Origin: Iris pallida
Lineage: Eukaryota > Streptophyta > Magnoliopsida > Asparagales > Iridaceae
Reading direction: 5' to 3'
DNA length: 64,000 nucleotides
Assembly (NCBI GenBank): GCA_029216955.1
Contig: JANAVB010003400.1
Span: forward strand, 11,623,128-11,687,127
Part shown: in pieces, positions 43,301 to 55,600 of the stretch
How positions within the stretch are numbered: the first letter of the stretch is position 1
Layout: the number at the start of each line of letters is the position of its first letter
Translations under genes and position numbers: made by a program
Notes under the pieces: model-generated
Told to the model about the DNA's origin: nothing
Seen by the model: only the letters and a program-made list of their open reading frames with translations
Databases searched by the model: none

Positions 43301-44219
43301 GGTTAGGGTTTGGTTTTAGGATTAGGGTGTGAATCGAATCGGGTATGACGTGTGTGTCCTGCGAGACACAAAGAATTGAAGCGAATGGTGTCCGAAATTT
43401 ATCGGACAAGGAAGTGATAATGTATCTGTAAAAAGATAATCTATTGGAAAGACACCCGGGGTCGGACCCGAGGCCGTCACGGCTGACTCGAAAAGGTTGG
43501 TCACCGACACGATGGACTCATGGTTGTGGAGAGAAATTGGACTTGTGGAGGAAAAACAATGTGGAGGCTCCCATATTTATAGGGTTGAGAGAATCCTAAT
43601 TGGATAAGGAGTAGTCAATTAAATCCCCAATAGATAATACGCCATTTAATTTAAATCAAATTTAAATCAATTCAATCAACAACAATCCAAATCCAAATCC
43701 AATTTAAATCTAGATAATCTAAACTCAAATTAAATATAACTTCTATCTTTAAATTTAAACTATTTAAATCAAATCCATAAAATCTAATCAAAGATTTAAA
43801 TTGCCACAATAATTTCAAAATATATTTCTAAAAATACTTATAATAATAATTTTGAAAATTATATTATTATTTAAAAATAAACTAATAAAATATTTATGAA
43901 ATATATATGTATGCACGAAGAATGTTATTTATTATTAATAACTGTTATAAACGAAAGGCTTTTATAATTAAAATAGCAAACTTAGAAAATTTTGGTACGA
44001 TAGCAAGAATAATTTTATATATATTATTTTGAAACTATAAAAATAGAAAATATTTTTAAAAAAATATGTACGCTCGCACATATTCGCACTCGTCGAGCAA
44101 TTACGAAAAACGAAATTTCGCGCACGACGTACAATGCAATTACGCGACGTACAAATACAAAATAATAATCAGTACCAAATTTATTTTTTTAAAAATAGTA
44201 GAAATTTAGGAGTTTTACA
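40395..44219 (-). repeat. LTR-like segment on the minus strand
   Basis: Read in reverse it starts TGTAAAACTCCTAAATTTC at 44219, is AT-rich, then has a TATA box CTATAAATATGG (43571-43582), then a GC-rich leader (about 43330-42265) with repeated gttaggg motifs, then AT-rich DNA with (AAT)n at 42090-42230. This order copies that of the LTRs of element 1. The segment 40420-41300 repeats the phrase aaacaaggac. The inner boundary was not found and no coding domains adjoin it. The long GC-rich ORFs here are composition artefacts. Confidence 0.45.
43571..43582 (-). promoter_or_regulatory. TATA box of the minus-strand LTR-like segment
   Basis: Reverse read CTATAAATATGG, with a transition to C/T-rich leader sequence 30 to 60 bases downstream on the minus strand. 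Confidence 0.5.
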
Positions 44220-45654
44220 ATACATGATAAGCTCTAGCTATAGTCTAGAATTTGTACATCATGTTTTGGCCCGTAGGCTAAATATCAAGAACCAAAACAC
44301 GAGCTAAATACGTGCTCGGAGGCTAAATGCCACAAAAGAATAATGTACATATCAAGTGGGAGAATGAAACAATAAATCCACTCAGGTACTCTGGTGCTCC
44401 GGATAGTCACCGTCGAATAGATGGTACGAAAGATCCTCTGGGCTTCTCTATCAGATCTGGCCAAACAAAACCAGTGGGGTCAGATCCCCTAATAACAAGT
44501 ACCACAATGAAAGCCAAACTATGGACTGAAACCAACAATAGCTAACATAGCAATAGTTAGAGAGATAATTAAGTAAAAGCAGATCGAGACTCGTGCACTA
44601 CCAATGCACTTATCCCGAACCTAGAAAGATAATAAGTAAAGCATCTTGGAGCATAAAATAATTAACATGTGACATAATATAAACTGTGAAATTGTGAATT
44701 AAACAGAGAACTTGTGACATAGCTAAACCATGTAAGAGAAATGGTACATGCGAACATGTACGATAAGTGGAACATGTGAGCATGTTAGATAACTGAGACT
44801 TGTGAGCATGTTATGTAACTAGGGCATGAGAGCCTGTGATAATTATAAAACGACAATGATAAGATGACTTGGGAGCTATTCCGGAAGCCAAGTTACACCC
44901 CGTAAACCAAACAAGGACCGGGATTGTAACAATTCTCCTGAACAGAACTTCGTCTCTAATCATTTATCGACAAAAGTAAAGCATAAATAATGATGTACTG
45001 AAATAAACATACGGACACTGCCTAGACAAAACTAGACTAGACTGGACTGACTCCATCCATCAAACATGGCCAAGCAATGAGTGCGGCTTGATACATTAAC
45101 TAACTAGGGTTATCACAAGCCTAGTTACTAACAAGATGCAATGAGATGTTTTGGCAGTCACAAGCCCTGCAGCTATCCAGGTTATCCAGACGCAAGTTAC
45201 AAGAATTATATTGGATACATCGCCCAGGAGACAAATGTATCCCATGAGAGTTATTAGGTGACTTGGAGGTACAACACATGACAGTGTGCATATTACTTAT
45301 TTCAAGAAGTGCCCCACATGACAGTGGGCTGGAAATGTGCCCTACTCGACGGCAGGCTATAAGTCCACTCAAGGCGCCCAGATAACGGGATCGCCTGTAA
45401 TTGGAAACATCTCTCTATATGAACTACTTGATCAATCTAGTCATTAATCTAGTCAGATTTAGTATGAATTCCTGACCATAGTAACCAGGAATTTATGTCC
45501 TAGACATGATGCAGACGAGACATGTAGCTTGTTCACGCATACACAATACATTCAACCATGGTGTCCAAAAGAGTTGTATTAGCAAGGAGAATAGCCGTCG
45601 CAACAGCATCTTGATTATATATGTCATGTTAGGTTTACTTGTCATGTAAAGAGT

Positions 45655-45800
45655 ACTTATCAAGAGTGCGCCTCGACGGACCACTATCATGTAAGCAAAG
45701 AAGGGACGTGTTCTAGAGTGCACCACGACATGTCACTATCATGTAAAGCAAAGAAAAGGCATAAATCATGAGTGCACCACAACGGGTCACTATAAAGAAA
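45655..45800. repeat. Irregular repeats of about 55-60 bp
   Basis: Three units share gagtgc(a/g)cc, c(g/a)ac, cactat and atgtaaagcaaag, near 45664, 45715 and 45769. They diverge in the middle part. Confidence 0.6.
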
Positions 45801-46265
45801 TTCTAAACATGGCATAAATTATAAAGTACAATAAATTCGAAAAAGCATAGAAACACATATCATATCACATAAGAAATATTTGAAAGAAAAGACATATCCT
45901 GACATGTGAGAAGGGATAAGTAAAAGTAACTAATTGGCATAAAAAAATAATTGAATCTATGCTAGTGTTAGGTGTATAAAGGGTGTACAATCATTTTCTA
46001 ACTGTACAAGATAATCAAATCATGTTAAGAAATTTATTGCAGTCGAAGAAACCTTAAAGCGTCAAGTACAAAAACATGCCAAAAGATCAAAACTATGATT
46101 GAAGTTATCAATTACAAATGAACTCCAGTTAAAGTGAAACAAAAAGATTCTTAAAGCCAAGACAAAGATCTACAACTTTCATGTTGGAAGTTGGAAGAAA
46201 TTCTGGCCATAAATCAGCCAAATAGGACATAAAACAGACAAAAACAGCCAAAATAGGCATTATAC

Positions 46266-46787
46266 GACACTATACAAGCCATGCGGCACTATGCAAGCTG
46301 CGACACTATTCATCCATACGGTACGATTCATCCATGCGATACTATTCAAGCCTGTGGCACTATGCAAGCCATGCGGCACTATTCATCCATGCGACACTAT
46401 TCAAACCTGCGGTACTATGCAAGCCATGCGGCACTATTCAAACCTGCGATACTATTCAAGCCTGCGATACTATTCATCCATGCGGCACTATGCAAGCCTG
46501 TGGCACTATACAAGCCATGTGGCACTATGCAAGCCTACGACACTATTCATCCATGTGGCACTATGCAAGCCTGCGGCACTATGCAAGCCATGCGGTACTA
46601 TGCAAGCCTGCGGTACTGTTCATCCATACGGCACTATGCAAGCCTGTGGCACTATTCATCCATGCGGCATTATTCAAGCCTGCGACACTATACAAGCCAT
46701 GCGTCACTATTCATCCATGCGGCACTATGCAAGCCTGCGCCACTATTCAAGCCATATAGCACTATGCAAGCCTGCGACACTATTCAT
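46266..46787. repeat. 18/19-bp minisatellite, about 28 units
   Basis: Units alternate between cactatgcaagccatgcgg (19), cactattcatccatgcga (18) and cactattcaagcctgcgg (18). Because lengths mix 18 and 19, all three plus-strand frames stay open for 141 to 194 codons with repeated HYSSM/HYASL-like peptides. These open frames follow from the repeat itself and are not evidence for a protein. Confidence 0.9.
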
Positions 46788-47189
46788 CGTCCCTGCCAGA
46801 ACCATGACAGATGAACATAGAAGATGTCCAAATATTGTTTTGGCCATAACTTCCTCAAAACAAGTCAAAATCTAACTTTTCAAAGGTCAAAATTGTGTAG
46901 AATCAAATTCTCTACCACATGGAACAATTAGTTTTCGAAAACAAGTAAGTTTGATAGATCAAAACCCAAAGAAACTAAAAATATTACAAACTTAGATCTA
47001 TAAGAATCTACCCATGAAAATTAAAAACTCCAAGTTCTAAAGAGGCTTATAATCATGTAAGAAAGAGTTTAGAACAAACAAAATAACATTTGTCCAATAT
47101 TTGGCAAGATGTACTTACCTTGGGTTGGAGAAAAAATGAAGAGGAAGAAGATGAAGAGATGAAAATAATAGAGGAGAGAGAGAGAAGTT

Positions 47190-47206
47190 GGTTTATATAT
47201 AAAACC
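47190..47206 (-). promoter_or_regulatory. TATA-like box of second minus-strand LTR-like segment
   Basis: The sequence ggtttatatataaaacc is nearly self-complementary. Downstream on the minus strand is a C/T-rich leader-like stretch, which favours the minus strand. Confidence 0.4.
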
Positions 47207-47524
47207 CTTTTCATCTAAAACCAACCCAAATCATGCCAAGTTGAACCAAACCAAATTAAACCAAGTTAAAATTAAACCAAAGAAAGGCTAAGAAAGACAA
47301 GTCAAAATACGGGTCACCTGACAAAGGCCAAAATTCCGTATACGTACACTAAAAATACGTATAACAGAAAATGAGAGTGAGAGGCATGTCGTCGGCATAC
47401 AATGGTACACTGGCGATATGCCGGTCAAAGAAAAAATCTATAAGTTGGGAAAAAATTAAAAGCGTTCCGAAAATCAAGAAATACGAAAACAGTACAAAAA
47501 TACGTATCCGTATATAATACGATA

Positions 47525-47544
47525 CTGTGAGACGAGTCTCACAG
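47525..47544. repeat. 20-bp palindrome
   Basis: ctgtgagac and gtctcacag are exact inverted copies around a 2-base centre. The palindrome sits at the presumed outer end of the minus-strand LTR-like segment. Confidence 0.9.
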
Positions 47545-47545
47545 T

Positions 47546-47939
47546 GTACATGCCTGATCCTATGTGTGAAGTGGTGTCACTACTATGTGGCAGTTTCAAG
47601 TGACAGGGATGAGAGTGTCTTGGATGAGGGATGTCTTGAGTTCAGAGGTTAAGTGCAGTAGGCGGTTAAATGCAGGGGATGTCTTGAGTTCAGAGGAATG
47701 GGGAGAGGCATTGGGTTGAGTGTCAAGAGAGTGTGTGTCCTGTGACATGAGTGGTAAGTTTCATGCACTAGTGTGTGTAATAGGTTGTATGCATAGTGTC
47801 TAGAAGATGGGACTCATTGTGACAGTAGTGAAGGGATAGGGTGAGTCACAGTTGAATGTGGGTATCAGAGTGGACTGGGCTTGGCTTGGCCATATATTGA
47901 ATGTGTGAAAGTGTATTATATATATATTATATATAATAT

Positions 47940-47986
<47 letters not shown>

Positions 47987-48789
47987 GATATATAGAGTAT
48001 ATTAGAGTTGGAGTTATGAATATCAGTATTGTGGAGTTAGTATCTTAATGACATAAGCAAATAGAGAATGAGTTAGTGTTAGAGATATGTAGGTAATACG
48101 AGTGAGTATCAAATTAATGCAAAGTACCAGACTTTTGGTTGGATATGTGAGTACTTGGTGTGTCAGTTAGAAGAGGAGGGATATACAGTAGTGTAGGGCA
48201 GCATGGCACATTGGCCACTGCTCAAGCGCATATACAGGTTTGTGTGTGAGAGAGGATGGATGGGGAGATTTGCATCAGTGAAAGGGGAAGAGAGGAAATG
48301 TGCTAACACTTGATTGTAGAGGTTAGAAGGCAGTGGCAGCTAACAGGGGAACATGGGGCTCGGGTATTATATGCAGTAGCAGCATCATTGCCCTCCTGCA
48401 GGCCAATACAAGCCATGTCCAGGACAGTGTGGCCATGTTGTGTCAGTCTTGAGTGTCTTAGTGGAGTGTCATGTATATGCCTATGAGAGTGTAATGTATG
48501 GCAAGGGGATTTAGTTGTATCAGTAAGAGTAGGGTGCGTATCAGTAATTAGAGGAGTGTAGGCAACAGGTTAGGGAGTTCGAATAGTGATGAGGGGATGT
48601 AGGTAGTGGCATCAAGTAGTAGGGGCACTACTATGCTTTGCAACAGCAGTAACATCAAAGATAGATGTAGCAACATTGCTTGGCCTTACAAGTAGCTGCT
48701 ACAGGTATTTGAGATGGGGAAAAACAATTACATTTGAGATATGGGTTTTAGAGTGAGGTAGTGCCTATGTATATGTATATGTATTATAT

Positions 48790-48849
<60 letters not shown>

Positions 48850-49075
48850 GTTGTGAATAGCATAGTTAAATGAAGGTCTTGTGTGTTGCCAAATATAACT
48901 GTTAAGAAAGAAGAGAGGATGAGGGAGTCGGGCATGCTATCAAATATAGGAGGGGCTTTGTAGGGACTGTGTTATATACAAGCATCCAACTGATATATAT
49001 ATAGGTTACTTTATATTATTACATAAAGATGTAATCTCAGTTCATATATTTATATTAGTATATATATACTGCTAT
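47546..49075. other. Non-coding repeat DNA before Gypsy element 1
   Basis: The stretch is G-rich on the plus strand with gtgt/gagtgt phrases and no reading frame. It holds (TA)n tracts at 47917-47990 and 48783-48846. The similar composition after the element (60724-61440) fits with one older repeat that Gypsy element 1 split. Confidence 0.5.
49071..49075 (+). repeat. Target-site duplication of Gypsy element 1, left
   Basis: GCTAT before the 5' LTR equals GCTAT at 60719-60723 after the 3' LTR. Five bases is the usual length for Ty3/Gypsy integration. Confidence 0.9.
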
Positions 49076-49510
49076 TGTCAGCCCCTATTTTCCAAATTTA
49101 GTTAATTAAGTGTTAATTAATTTTAATGTTAATTTTAGCCTTAAAATAATTATTAGGATTTTTAGGAATTTTTCTATAATTTTTAAATGAGTTTTAAGTA
49201 GAAAAATATTGATTTGTAATTAATTGAAATGTTTTAATATCAATTTGTAATTTTTAGAATTGTTTTAATATGGATATGTAATTTATTAAATTGTTAAAAT
49301 GTCGGTTTATAATTAGTAAATTGTTTTTAATTAGGGAATGCAAATTTATAATTGCATTCAGTGACTCGGGGGACCTATCCGAAATATCCTAAACTATAGG
49401 GACCTAAACGAAAACCATAAACCTACCCACCCCGACTGACCGACGACCGACGACGGCTGCCCCCGCCATTTCCGGCTGCCCCGACCGACCTAGGACCGCC
49501 CTAACCCATC

Positions 49511-49517
49511 TATAAAA
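49511..49517 (+). promoter_or_regulatory. TATA box of the 5' LTR
   Basis: catcTATAAAAccc is followed by a C-rich stretch. The same box lies in the 3' LTR at 57819-57825. Confidence 0.65.
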
Positions 49518-50138
49518 CCCCCCCTTCCTTCCCCAGACGAAACCCTAACCCTAAACGACCACCACGACCCCTTTCTTCCCCGACGAACCTAGATCTAAAC
49601 CCTAACTCCGGCGATCCCCAACGCCACTTCCCCGACAGTCGTCACCCCCTTCCACCGCCACCGATCGATTCGCCGCGCCGAGCTGGACGCAGCGCCACCG
49701 GAGCGCCACCGTCCCGACGCCCCTAGCCGCCGCCTCCGACTTCGAAAACTTCTTTGAGAAGTCGGACACGTACGTGTCAGTTTGCTTTCGTGTCGTTTGT
49801 GTCTCGATTTTACGTGGGAGACTCGCCAGGATTCGGGGATGTTCGTCCAGTAGCTGGACACATAAATTAGTGTTCGTGGTGTCGTGCGTAGCACGGACAC
49901 ATTGTTACCTGTGTCCTTAACTGTCAGGACACAGGGTCAATTTTTATTATTTTTTTATGTGTTATTTAACCTAAACTAAATAAAACTAACCTAAAGTCTA
50001 AACCTAACACAGCGGGCCAACTGGCCCACTGGCCAGCGCAGCAGTGTTAGACCCTCCCCCTTTCCTGTGGGCAGGGTTCGAACCCCCCTGTTGTTTCTTT
50101 TCTGTTTCCTTTTTCTTTCTTTTCTTTTTTCTGTTTTT

Positions 50139-50348
50139 ATATATTTTATATATATATGTATATATATATATTATATATATATATGTATATACTGTATTTT
50201 AACAGTATTTTACATATATGTATATATTGTATAGTTAGTAAATTTATATATATATATATATATATATATGTGTATATATACATATATGTATATACATATA
50301 TTTCATGTGTATATATATATATATAATATACTAATTATTAAGTGTTTT

Positions 50349-50393
<45 letters not shown>

Positions 50394-50480
50394 ATATATC
50401 TATAATATATATTTGTATAATATATATATATATATAGATATATATATATAATATATATATATATATATTATATATATATA
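50139..50480. repeat. (TA)n-rich tract in the 5' LTR
   Basis: Several runs of TA with gtata interruptions. The 3' LTR counterpart at 58455-58812 has different run lengths. ORFs reading YIYIYI arise from this. Confidence 0.9.
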
Positions 50481-52388
50481 CTTTATAATTAAGTATTTCC
50501 TTATACATAGATATATGTACTTTCAACATATGTATGTATATATTTTTTTGTATCTTATTAAAATATTAATATTATTTGTGCACTTTTACCAAATTATATT
50601 TTAGTGTATTTAAATTACTGCAACCATTTGGTGTCCAAGCCTAGCATGGGTATTTGGGCCCAAATACATTTTCACACATTCAAGACCTGTACAAGTCATA
50701 TTGGACTTGATTCATGGCCTTGGGTCCTGTATTTGAACTTTGGTTCAAATTATATACATGAACAAAATACGCAGATAATTAATTATTGTGTGCAATGCTG
50801 TTTTTGATTTTCTAAAATACTTAAAGTACTGCTAAAATTATAGAAAAATAGTATTTAGATACTATGTTAAGTTAGCTAATTTAGTATAATTTTTGTAGTA
50901 TTTAATTCACTGTTTTGCCACTAGTTTGGCATATGAAACCAAAACTCATTTTCTGTATACTTAGGAAAACTGATTTTTATAAAATATTTGTACTAGTTAA
51001 TAAATTCCAGAAAAATTATAATAAATTTCTATGATTAACAAGGATCACTTTGATACTTTACTTTAAGAAAACTAGACTTTTTGTCTATCTCTAAAATTGT
51101 TAGAACACAATAGTCTTTTGATTTATTTGTTGATTAATTTCGACTTGTAGCTTTTTGTGTTATTTTGAGTTTTAGCCGTGTTAAACCTCAACCCCTCACT
51201 AGTGTAAAGACCCTAGAAAGTTAGTTAAAGTAGTGTGTTACCCCACATTGGTCTCCTATGCCAAAATCATCATTTTGGCTAGGTGTCCAATCACAAGTCG
51301 TGTTTCACCAATTAGTGTCCTAGTATTTTAGCTTAGTGTAAAAACTAAGTTATTGCATTTACTTCTACAGTGACGAGTTACCGAACATCCATAGCACTTT
51401 TATCGCAGCTTGTTTTGCTTTACTTTGCTAGAGGCAAGTAATTTCTATGAACTTTACATATTGTCACATAAATGAACTACAAAATCCACCATGTTAAATG
51501 CTGATCCTTGGGGTAGCAAGTTAAATCTCTACATGTTGTACTTTCAGTTACTACCATGCTTAGAACAGTCTTGATGTATCTCTCACATGATTAGAATATG
51601 GGTTATGGGGAAACTGTCAGTAGTGTACGTGATCATACCCCCTTCTCCCGTACGTCTGTACCGAACAAAGTTTCATTTTATATGATTACTGCGTCGTAGG
51701 CCTTTATATCAAGACGGAGTTGTGCGTATGTACATCTATCGCCCTATCACTTGTACGAAAGTATATTTCATTATGTGCCACAGCACATTGTACTTCTATT
51801 GACCGATCACGTACTTGCTACAGTTTTAAACATTACATGTACATCTGTCTGTATGACATATATATCCTTGCCATGATAGATTATATGATGCCATGCTTTC
51901 CAGTTATTCCTCTCATGTTCATTTCCATGTTTCATATGCTAGTTTGCTAGATTTAGTACTTGCTTCCGTCCTGACAGGATAACGTTGTAGGTGTCCTTAC
52001 TGAGGAGGAGTTACTCTGCGACACATATTATGAGGTTACTGCCGAGGATCCGGCTCTGCTTTACGAGGATGTTCCTGCGGGGAACCTCGCCTAGTTGTCT
52101 TTTGTTTACTTAGACTTTTGAGAGTAGACATGTATTAGACTATATCTTTTTGTAACTGGACATGTATCCAGTTTTACTTTACAGTTCACTTGTACTTGGA
52201 CATTTCACTATATACGACGACTTTTGTGTTTGGAGCATTTATGATTCTTCTTCACTTATAGAACTGTTAGCACATTTAGTCTTATCTTGTTGTCTTTAGA
52301 ACAGCTTACTACGTTTTATCTCAACGTAGGCTGGGCACGACTCGGCCTGGCCCAACAATTTGGGTAGCGGGTCGTGACATGTTTTTAG

Positions 52389-52402
52389 TGGTAGCCCATG
52401 CA
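52389..52402 (+). other. Presumed primer binding site, atypical
   Basis: TGGTAGCCCATGCA begins ten bases after the LTR end. Only its first five bases agree with the usual initiator-Met primer site of plant Gypsy elements (TGGTATCAGAGC). It may be mutated or belong to another tRNA. Confidence 0.35.
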
Positions 52403-52625
52403 GATCCTGACTAAACTGTTTGGTTACGTTATTGTACCAAGCATGCCTGCAATTAGGAACTTAAGGTAATTAGACAACATTAGGAAAGACGCTTAGAACA
52501 CTTAGAGGAATGCTAGGATTGTAACATAGGAAATATATCACATGTTTGCTATTATAATTAGATTTTCTTGCATATGATTACTTACTTTAAATAAGTCCTT
52601 ATAAGTCTTTTTATGTGTAATTTAG

Positions 52626-55600
52626 ATGGTGCTTACTCGTTTATCCCAGTATGTTACCCCCGAGAATGGGGCCCTCCATATCCAGTCAGCTGACCAGTTA
52701 ACTAATACACCTTCACCTACCACATTCCCCCACTCCACAGATCCACAGACCCAGATACCACCTTCCACATCACAGGCCCAGCAGGACCCGATACTTCCAC
52801 CACCCCCTATCACTATACCCACCCAGGCTTCCGTCACACTCGACGGGAACCAGCTGCTCACACTGATTCAGAGGTTCCTAACAACCCATCAGGAGCAGAC
52901 TACCCTACTCCGCCAGAGCATGGAACGTTCTGAGGGACGTCCCGTGGTCCCACCACATGTAGAGCTACGGCAGAGAGCGGGGACGATCAAGGACTTCATG
53001 GGTCTGAATCCCAAGGAGTTCTCAGGGACTGAGGGCATAGTAGTAGCTGATGACTGGCTAGATTCGGTAGAGAGGAAGCTTCTCGGAGTCAGGATGTCGG
53101 ATGACCTCCAGGTCGAGGCAGCAGGATTTCTGCTGATAGACTTAGCAGGAGTCTGGTTCCGGAATGAGCCGTTGTTTACGAGAGGGAGAGCCACTTGGGA
53201 CCAGTTCAAGACCCAGTTCAAGAAAAAATTCTTCTCGACCACTGCTAGAGTAGCCATGGGGCTACGATTCCAGAACATCCAGCAGGGAAACCGTTCTGTT
53301 GATGACTATGCGGCAGAGTTTAGTCGCCTGAGCCATTTTGCTCCTAGTCTGGTTGCAGATCCAGAGGAGGTGACCCGTAGGTTTTGCCATGGTCTAGTTC
53401 CAGACATTGGCATTCTTATAGTGGCGAACGGTACGACTGACTACTACCAGAGCCTAGAGTTAGCCCGGAGCATCGAGGAGCGTCTTCTGTCATGCAAGAG
53501 GCCAGCTTCTGTACATCATGAGGGACCGTCCAAGCGTCAGGCTTTTTAGCAGAGAGCACCGACGCCGCCACAGCAGACTTACCGTCCCTCTACACCACAC
53601 CATCATACCCCGCCAGTTCGAGCCCCGGGACCCCGACAGCAGCAGCATCAGAAGGGAGCTATATGTTCTTTCTGCGGAAGACCAGGGCATGATTACTCCA
53701 TCTGCAGGAAGAGGTTGAAGTAGTGTCTAGCTTGTGGGTCTCCCACCCACCAGCTGCAAGGGTGCCCAGTAGCGAAGCCTAGAGGACCACTCCCGACTCA
53801 GCAGCAGAGGTTTGGGCAACATCTGCAGCAGCAAAAGGGACCTCAGGGGAAGGTTTATAGCCTAGCCCTTGAGCCGGAGCCGGAGCAGGTTTCGGAGCCA
53901 GATTACTTAGCTGACGTCATTACAGGTCATATTTATTTGCATACTTTTCTAGCTCTATGTTTGTTTGATTCTGGTGCATCTTATAGCTTCCTATCATTAG
54001 AGTTTATGCAAGAACATCACTTAGTATCTACACCTACTGCGGAGATTAGTAGAGTAATGACGGGAGGAGGACCAGTGCCTATTAGAGCTAGCTATAGATG
54101 CTCTATTATGATAGCCGGAAGAGAGTTCGAGGGGCAATTCTTTGTGATGCCACTCCCCGGTTATGATATCATATTGGGGATGGACTGGCTTAGCTATGCC
54201 GATGCATCTATAGATTGCCATGAGGGTAGTATTTTGTTCAGTACCCCAGGCACAGCACCATTCAGTATCAGGAGGACAGGACTGGAGATCAGCCTAGAGC
54301 CGAACTGTTGTGCGACAGTCGGGGACGCAGTACCGCCACACCCTATCATTAGGGAGTTTATGGATGTATTCCCAGAGGATCTTCCAGGGCTTCCGCCTGA
54401 CAGAGATGTGGAGTTCACTATAGATCTAGTGCCGGGTTCATCACCAGTATCCCGGGCTTGCTATAGAGTGAATCCCAAGGAGGCCATAGAGATGAAAGAG
54501 CAGATTGATGACCTGTTGAAAAAGGATTTCATTCGATCCAGTGCTTCTCCATGGAGAGCACCAGTGCTCTTTGTGCCTAAGAAGGATGGTACAGTCCGGT
54601 TGTGTATTGACTATCGGGCCTTGAATGCCATCACTATCAAGAACAAATATCCTCTGCCCAGGATAGATGATTTATTCTACCAGTTGAGCGGGGCGAAGGT
54701 GTTTTCCAGGATAGATTTGAGATCCGGGTACCACCAGGTGAAGGTTAGGCCAGCAGACATCCAGAAGACGGCGTTCAACACGAAGTACGGGCAGTACGAG
54801 TTTCTGGTGATGTCATTTGGTCTTACAAATACGCCAGCTGTCTTTATGAATTTGATGAATAAGACATTTCACCAGTATCTGGATAAGTTCGTCGTAGTGT
54901 TTATCGACGACATCCTGATATACTCGAAGACGCCAGAGGAGCATGCAGAGCACTTGCGGATAGTTTTGGGGATTCTGAGGCAGGAGAGATTGTTTGCCAA
55001 ATTACCGAAGTGCGAGTTCTTTTTAGACCAAGTGGAGTTTCTCGGCCATGTAGTCACTGGAGATGGAATCTCGGTGGATCCCAAGAAGATTGCTGCAGTT
55101 GAGACGTGGAAGGCTCCGACGTCAGTTTCAGAGATCAGGAGCTTTCTGGGTTTAGCAGGCTATTACAGGAAGTTCGTCCAGGACTTTGCTAGGATAGCTG
55201 AACCCATGACGAAGCTGACGCGGAAGGACGCAGGGTACATTTGGTCAGAGGACTGCCAGACAGCATTTGAGGAGCTGAAGAGGAGGCTGACGACCGCTCC
55301 AGTTCTGACTTTACCTTCAGGTTCTGGAAGTTTCACCATTTACAGTGATGCTTCTGAGAAGGGGCTAGGATGTGTCCTACAGCAGCATGGGAAAGTAATT
55401 GCTTATGCATCTAGGCAATTGCGGACACATGAGAGGAATTATCCTACCCATGACCTAGAGTTAGCTGCGGTGATCTTTGCACTCAAGTTATGGAAACATT
55501 TCTTATACGGAGAGCGTGTGGAAATCTTTACTGACCACAAAAGCTTGAAGTATGTGTTCACACAGAAAGAGCTGAACATGAGGCAAAGACGATGGTTGGA

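Larger units (their letters stand above)
44220..47542 (-). repeat. Second LTR-like segment on the minus strand
   Basis: Read in reverse it begins TGTGAGACTCGTCTCACAG at 47542 and has a TATA-like stretch at 47190-47206 followed by C/T-rich leader. It then contains the 18/19-bp minisatellite and short repeated phrases (aaacaaggac near 44918; gagtgcaccac and tatcatgtaa near 45660-45790). The total length of about 3.3 kb is like that of the LTRs of element 1, but the sequences differ and the other boundary is uncertain. Confidence 0.4.
49076..52379 (+). repeat. 5' LTR of Gypsy element 1
   Basis: It starts TGTCAG and ends GTGACA, so the termini TGTCA/TGACA are inverted copies. It holds an AT-rich U3, a TATA box at 49511-49517, a leader with aaaccctaaccc, a GC-rich stretch (49560-49760), a ggttcgaac box (50088-50096) and long (TA)n tracts (50139-50480). 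It aligns with the 3' LTR along its length, with scattered substitutions and length changes in the TA tracts. Confidence 0.93.

Noticed and set aside
42265..43510. Several GC-rich ORFs of 60 to 190 codons on both strands
   Set aside because: No domain and low-complexity Pro/Arg/Gly content; the region matches the leader part of an LTR-like segment.
46281..46875. Three overlapping ORFs of 141 to 194 codons
   Set aside because: They are translations of the 18/19-bp minisatellite in all frames.
49595..49900. 101-codon minus-strand ORF, repeated at 57902-58210
   Set aside because: It lies in the GC-rich LTR leader, opposite to the element's transcription, and has no known domain.
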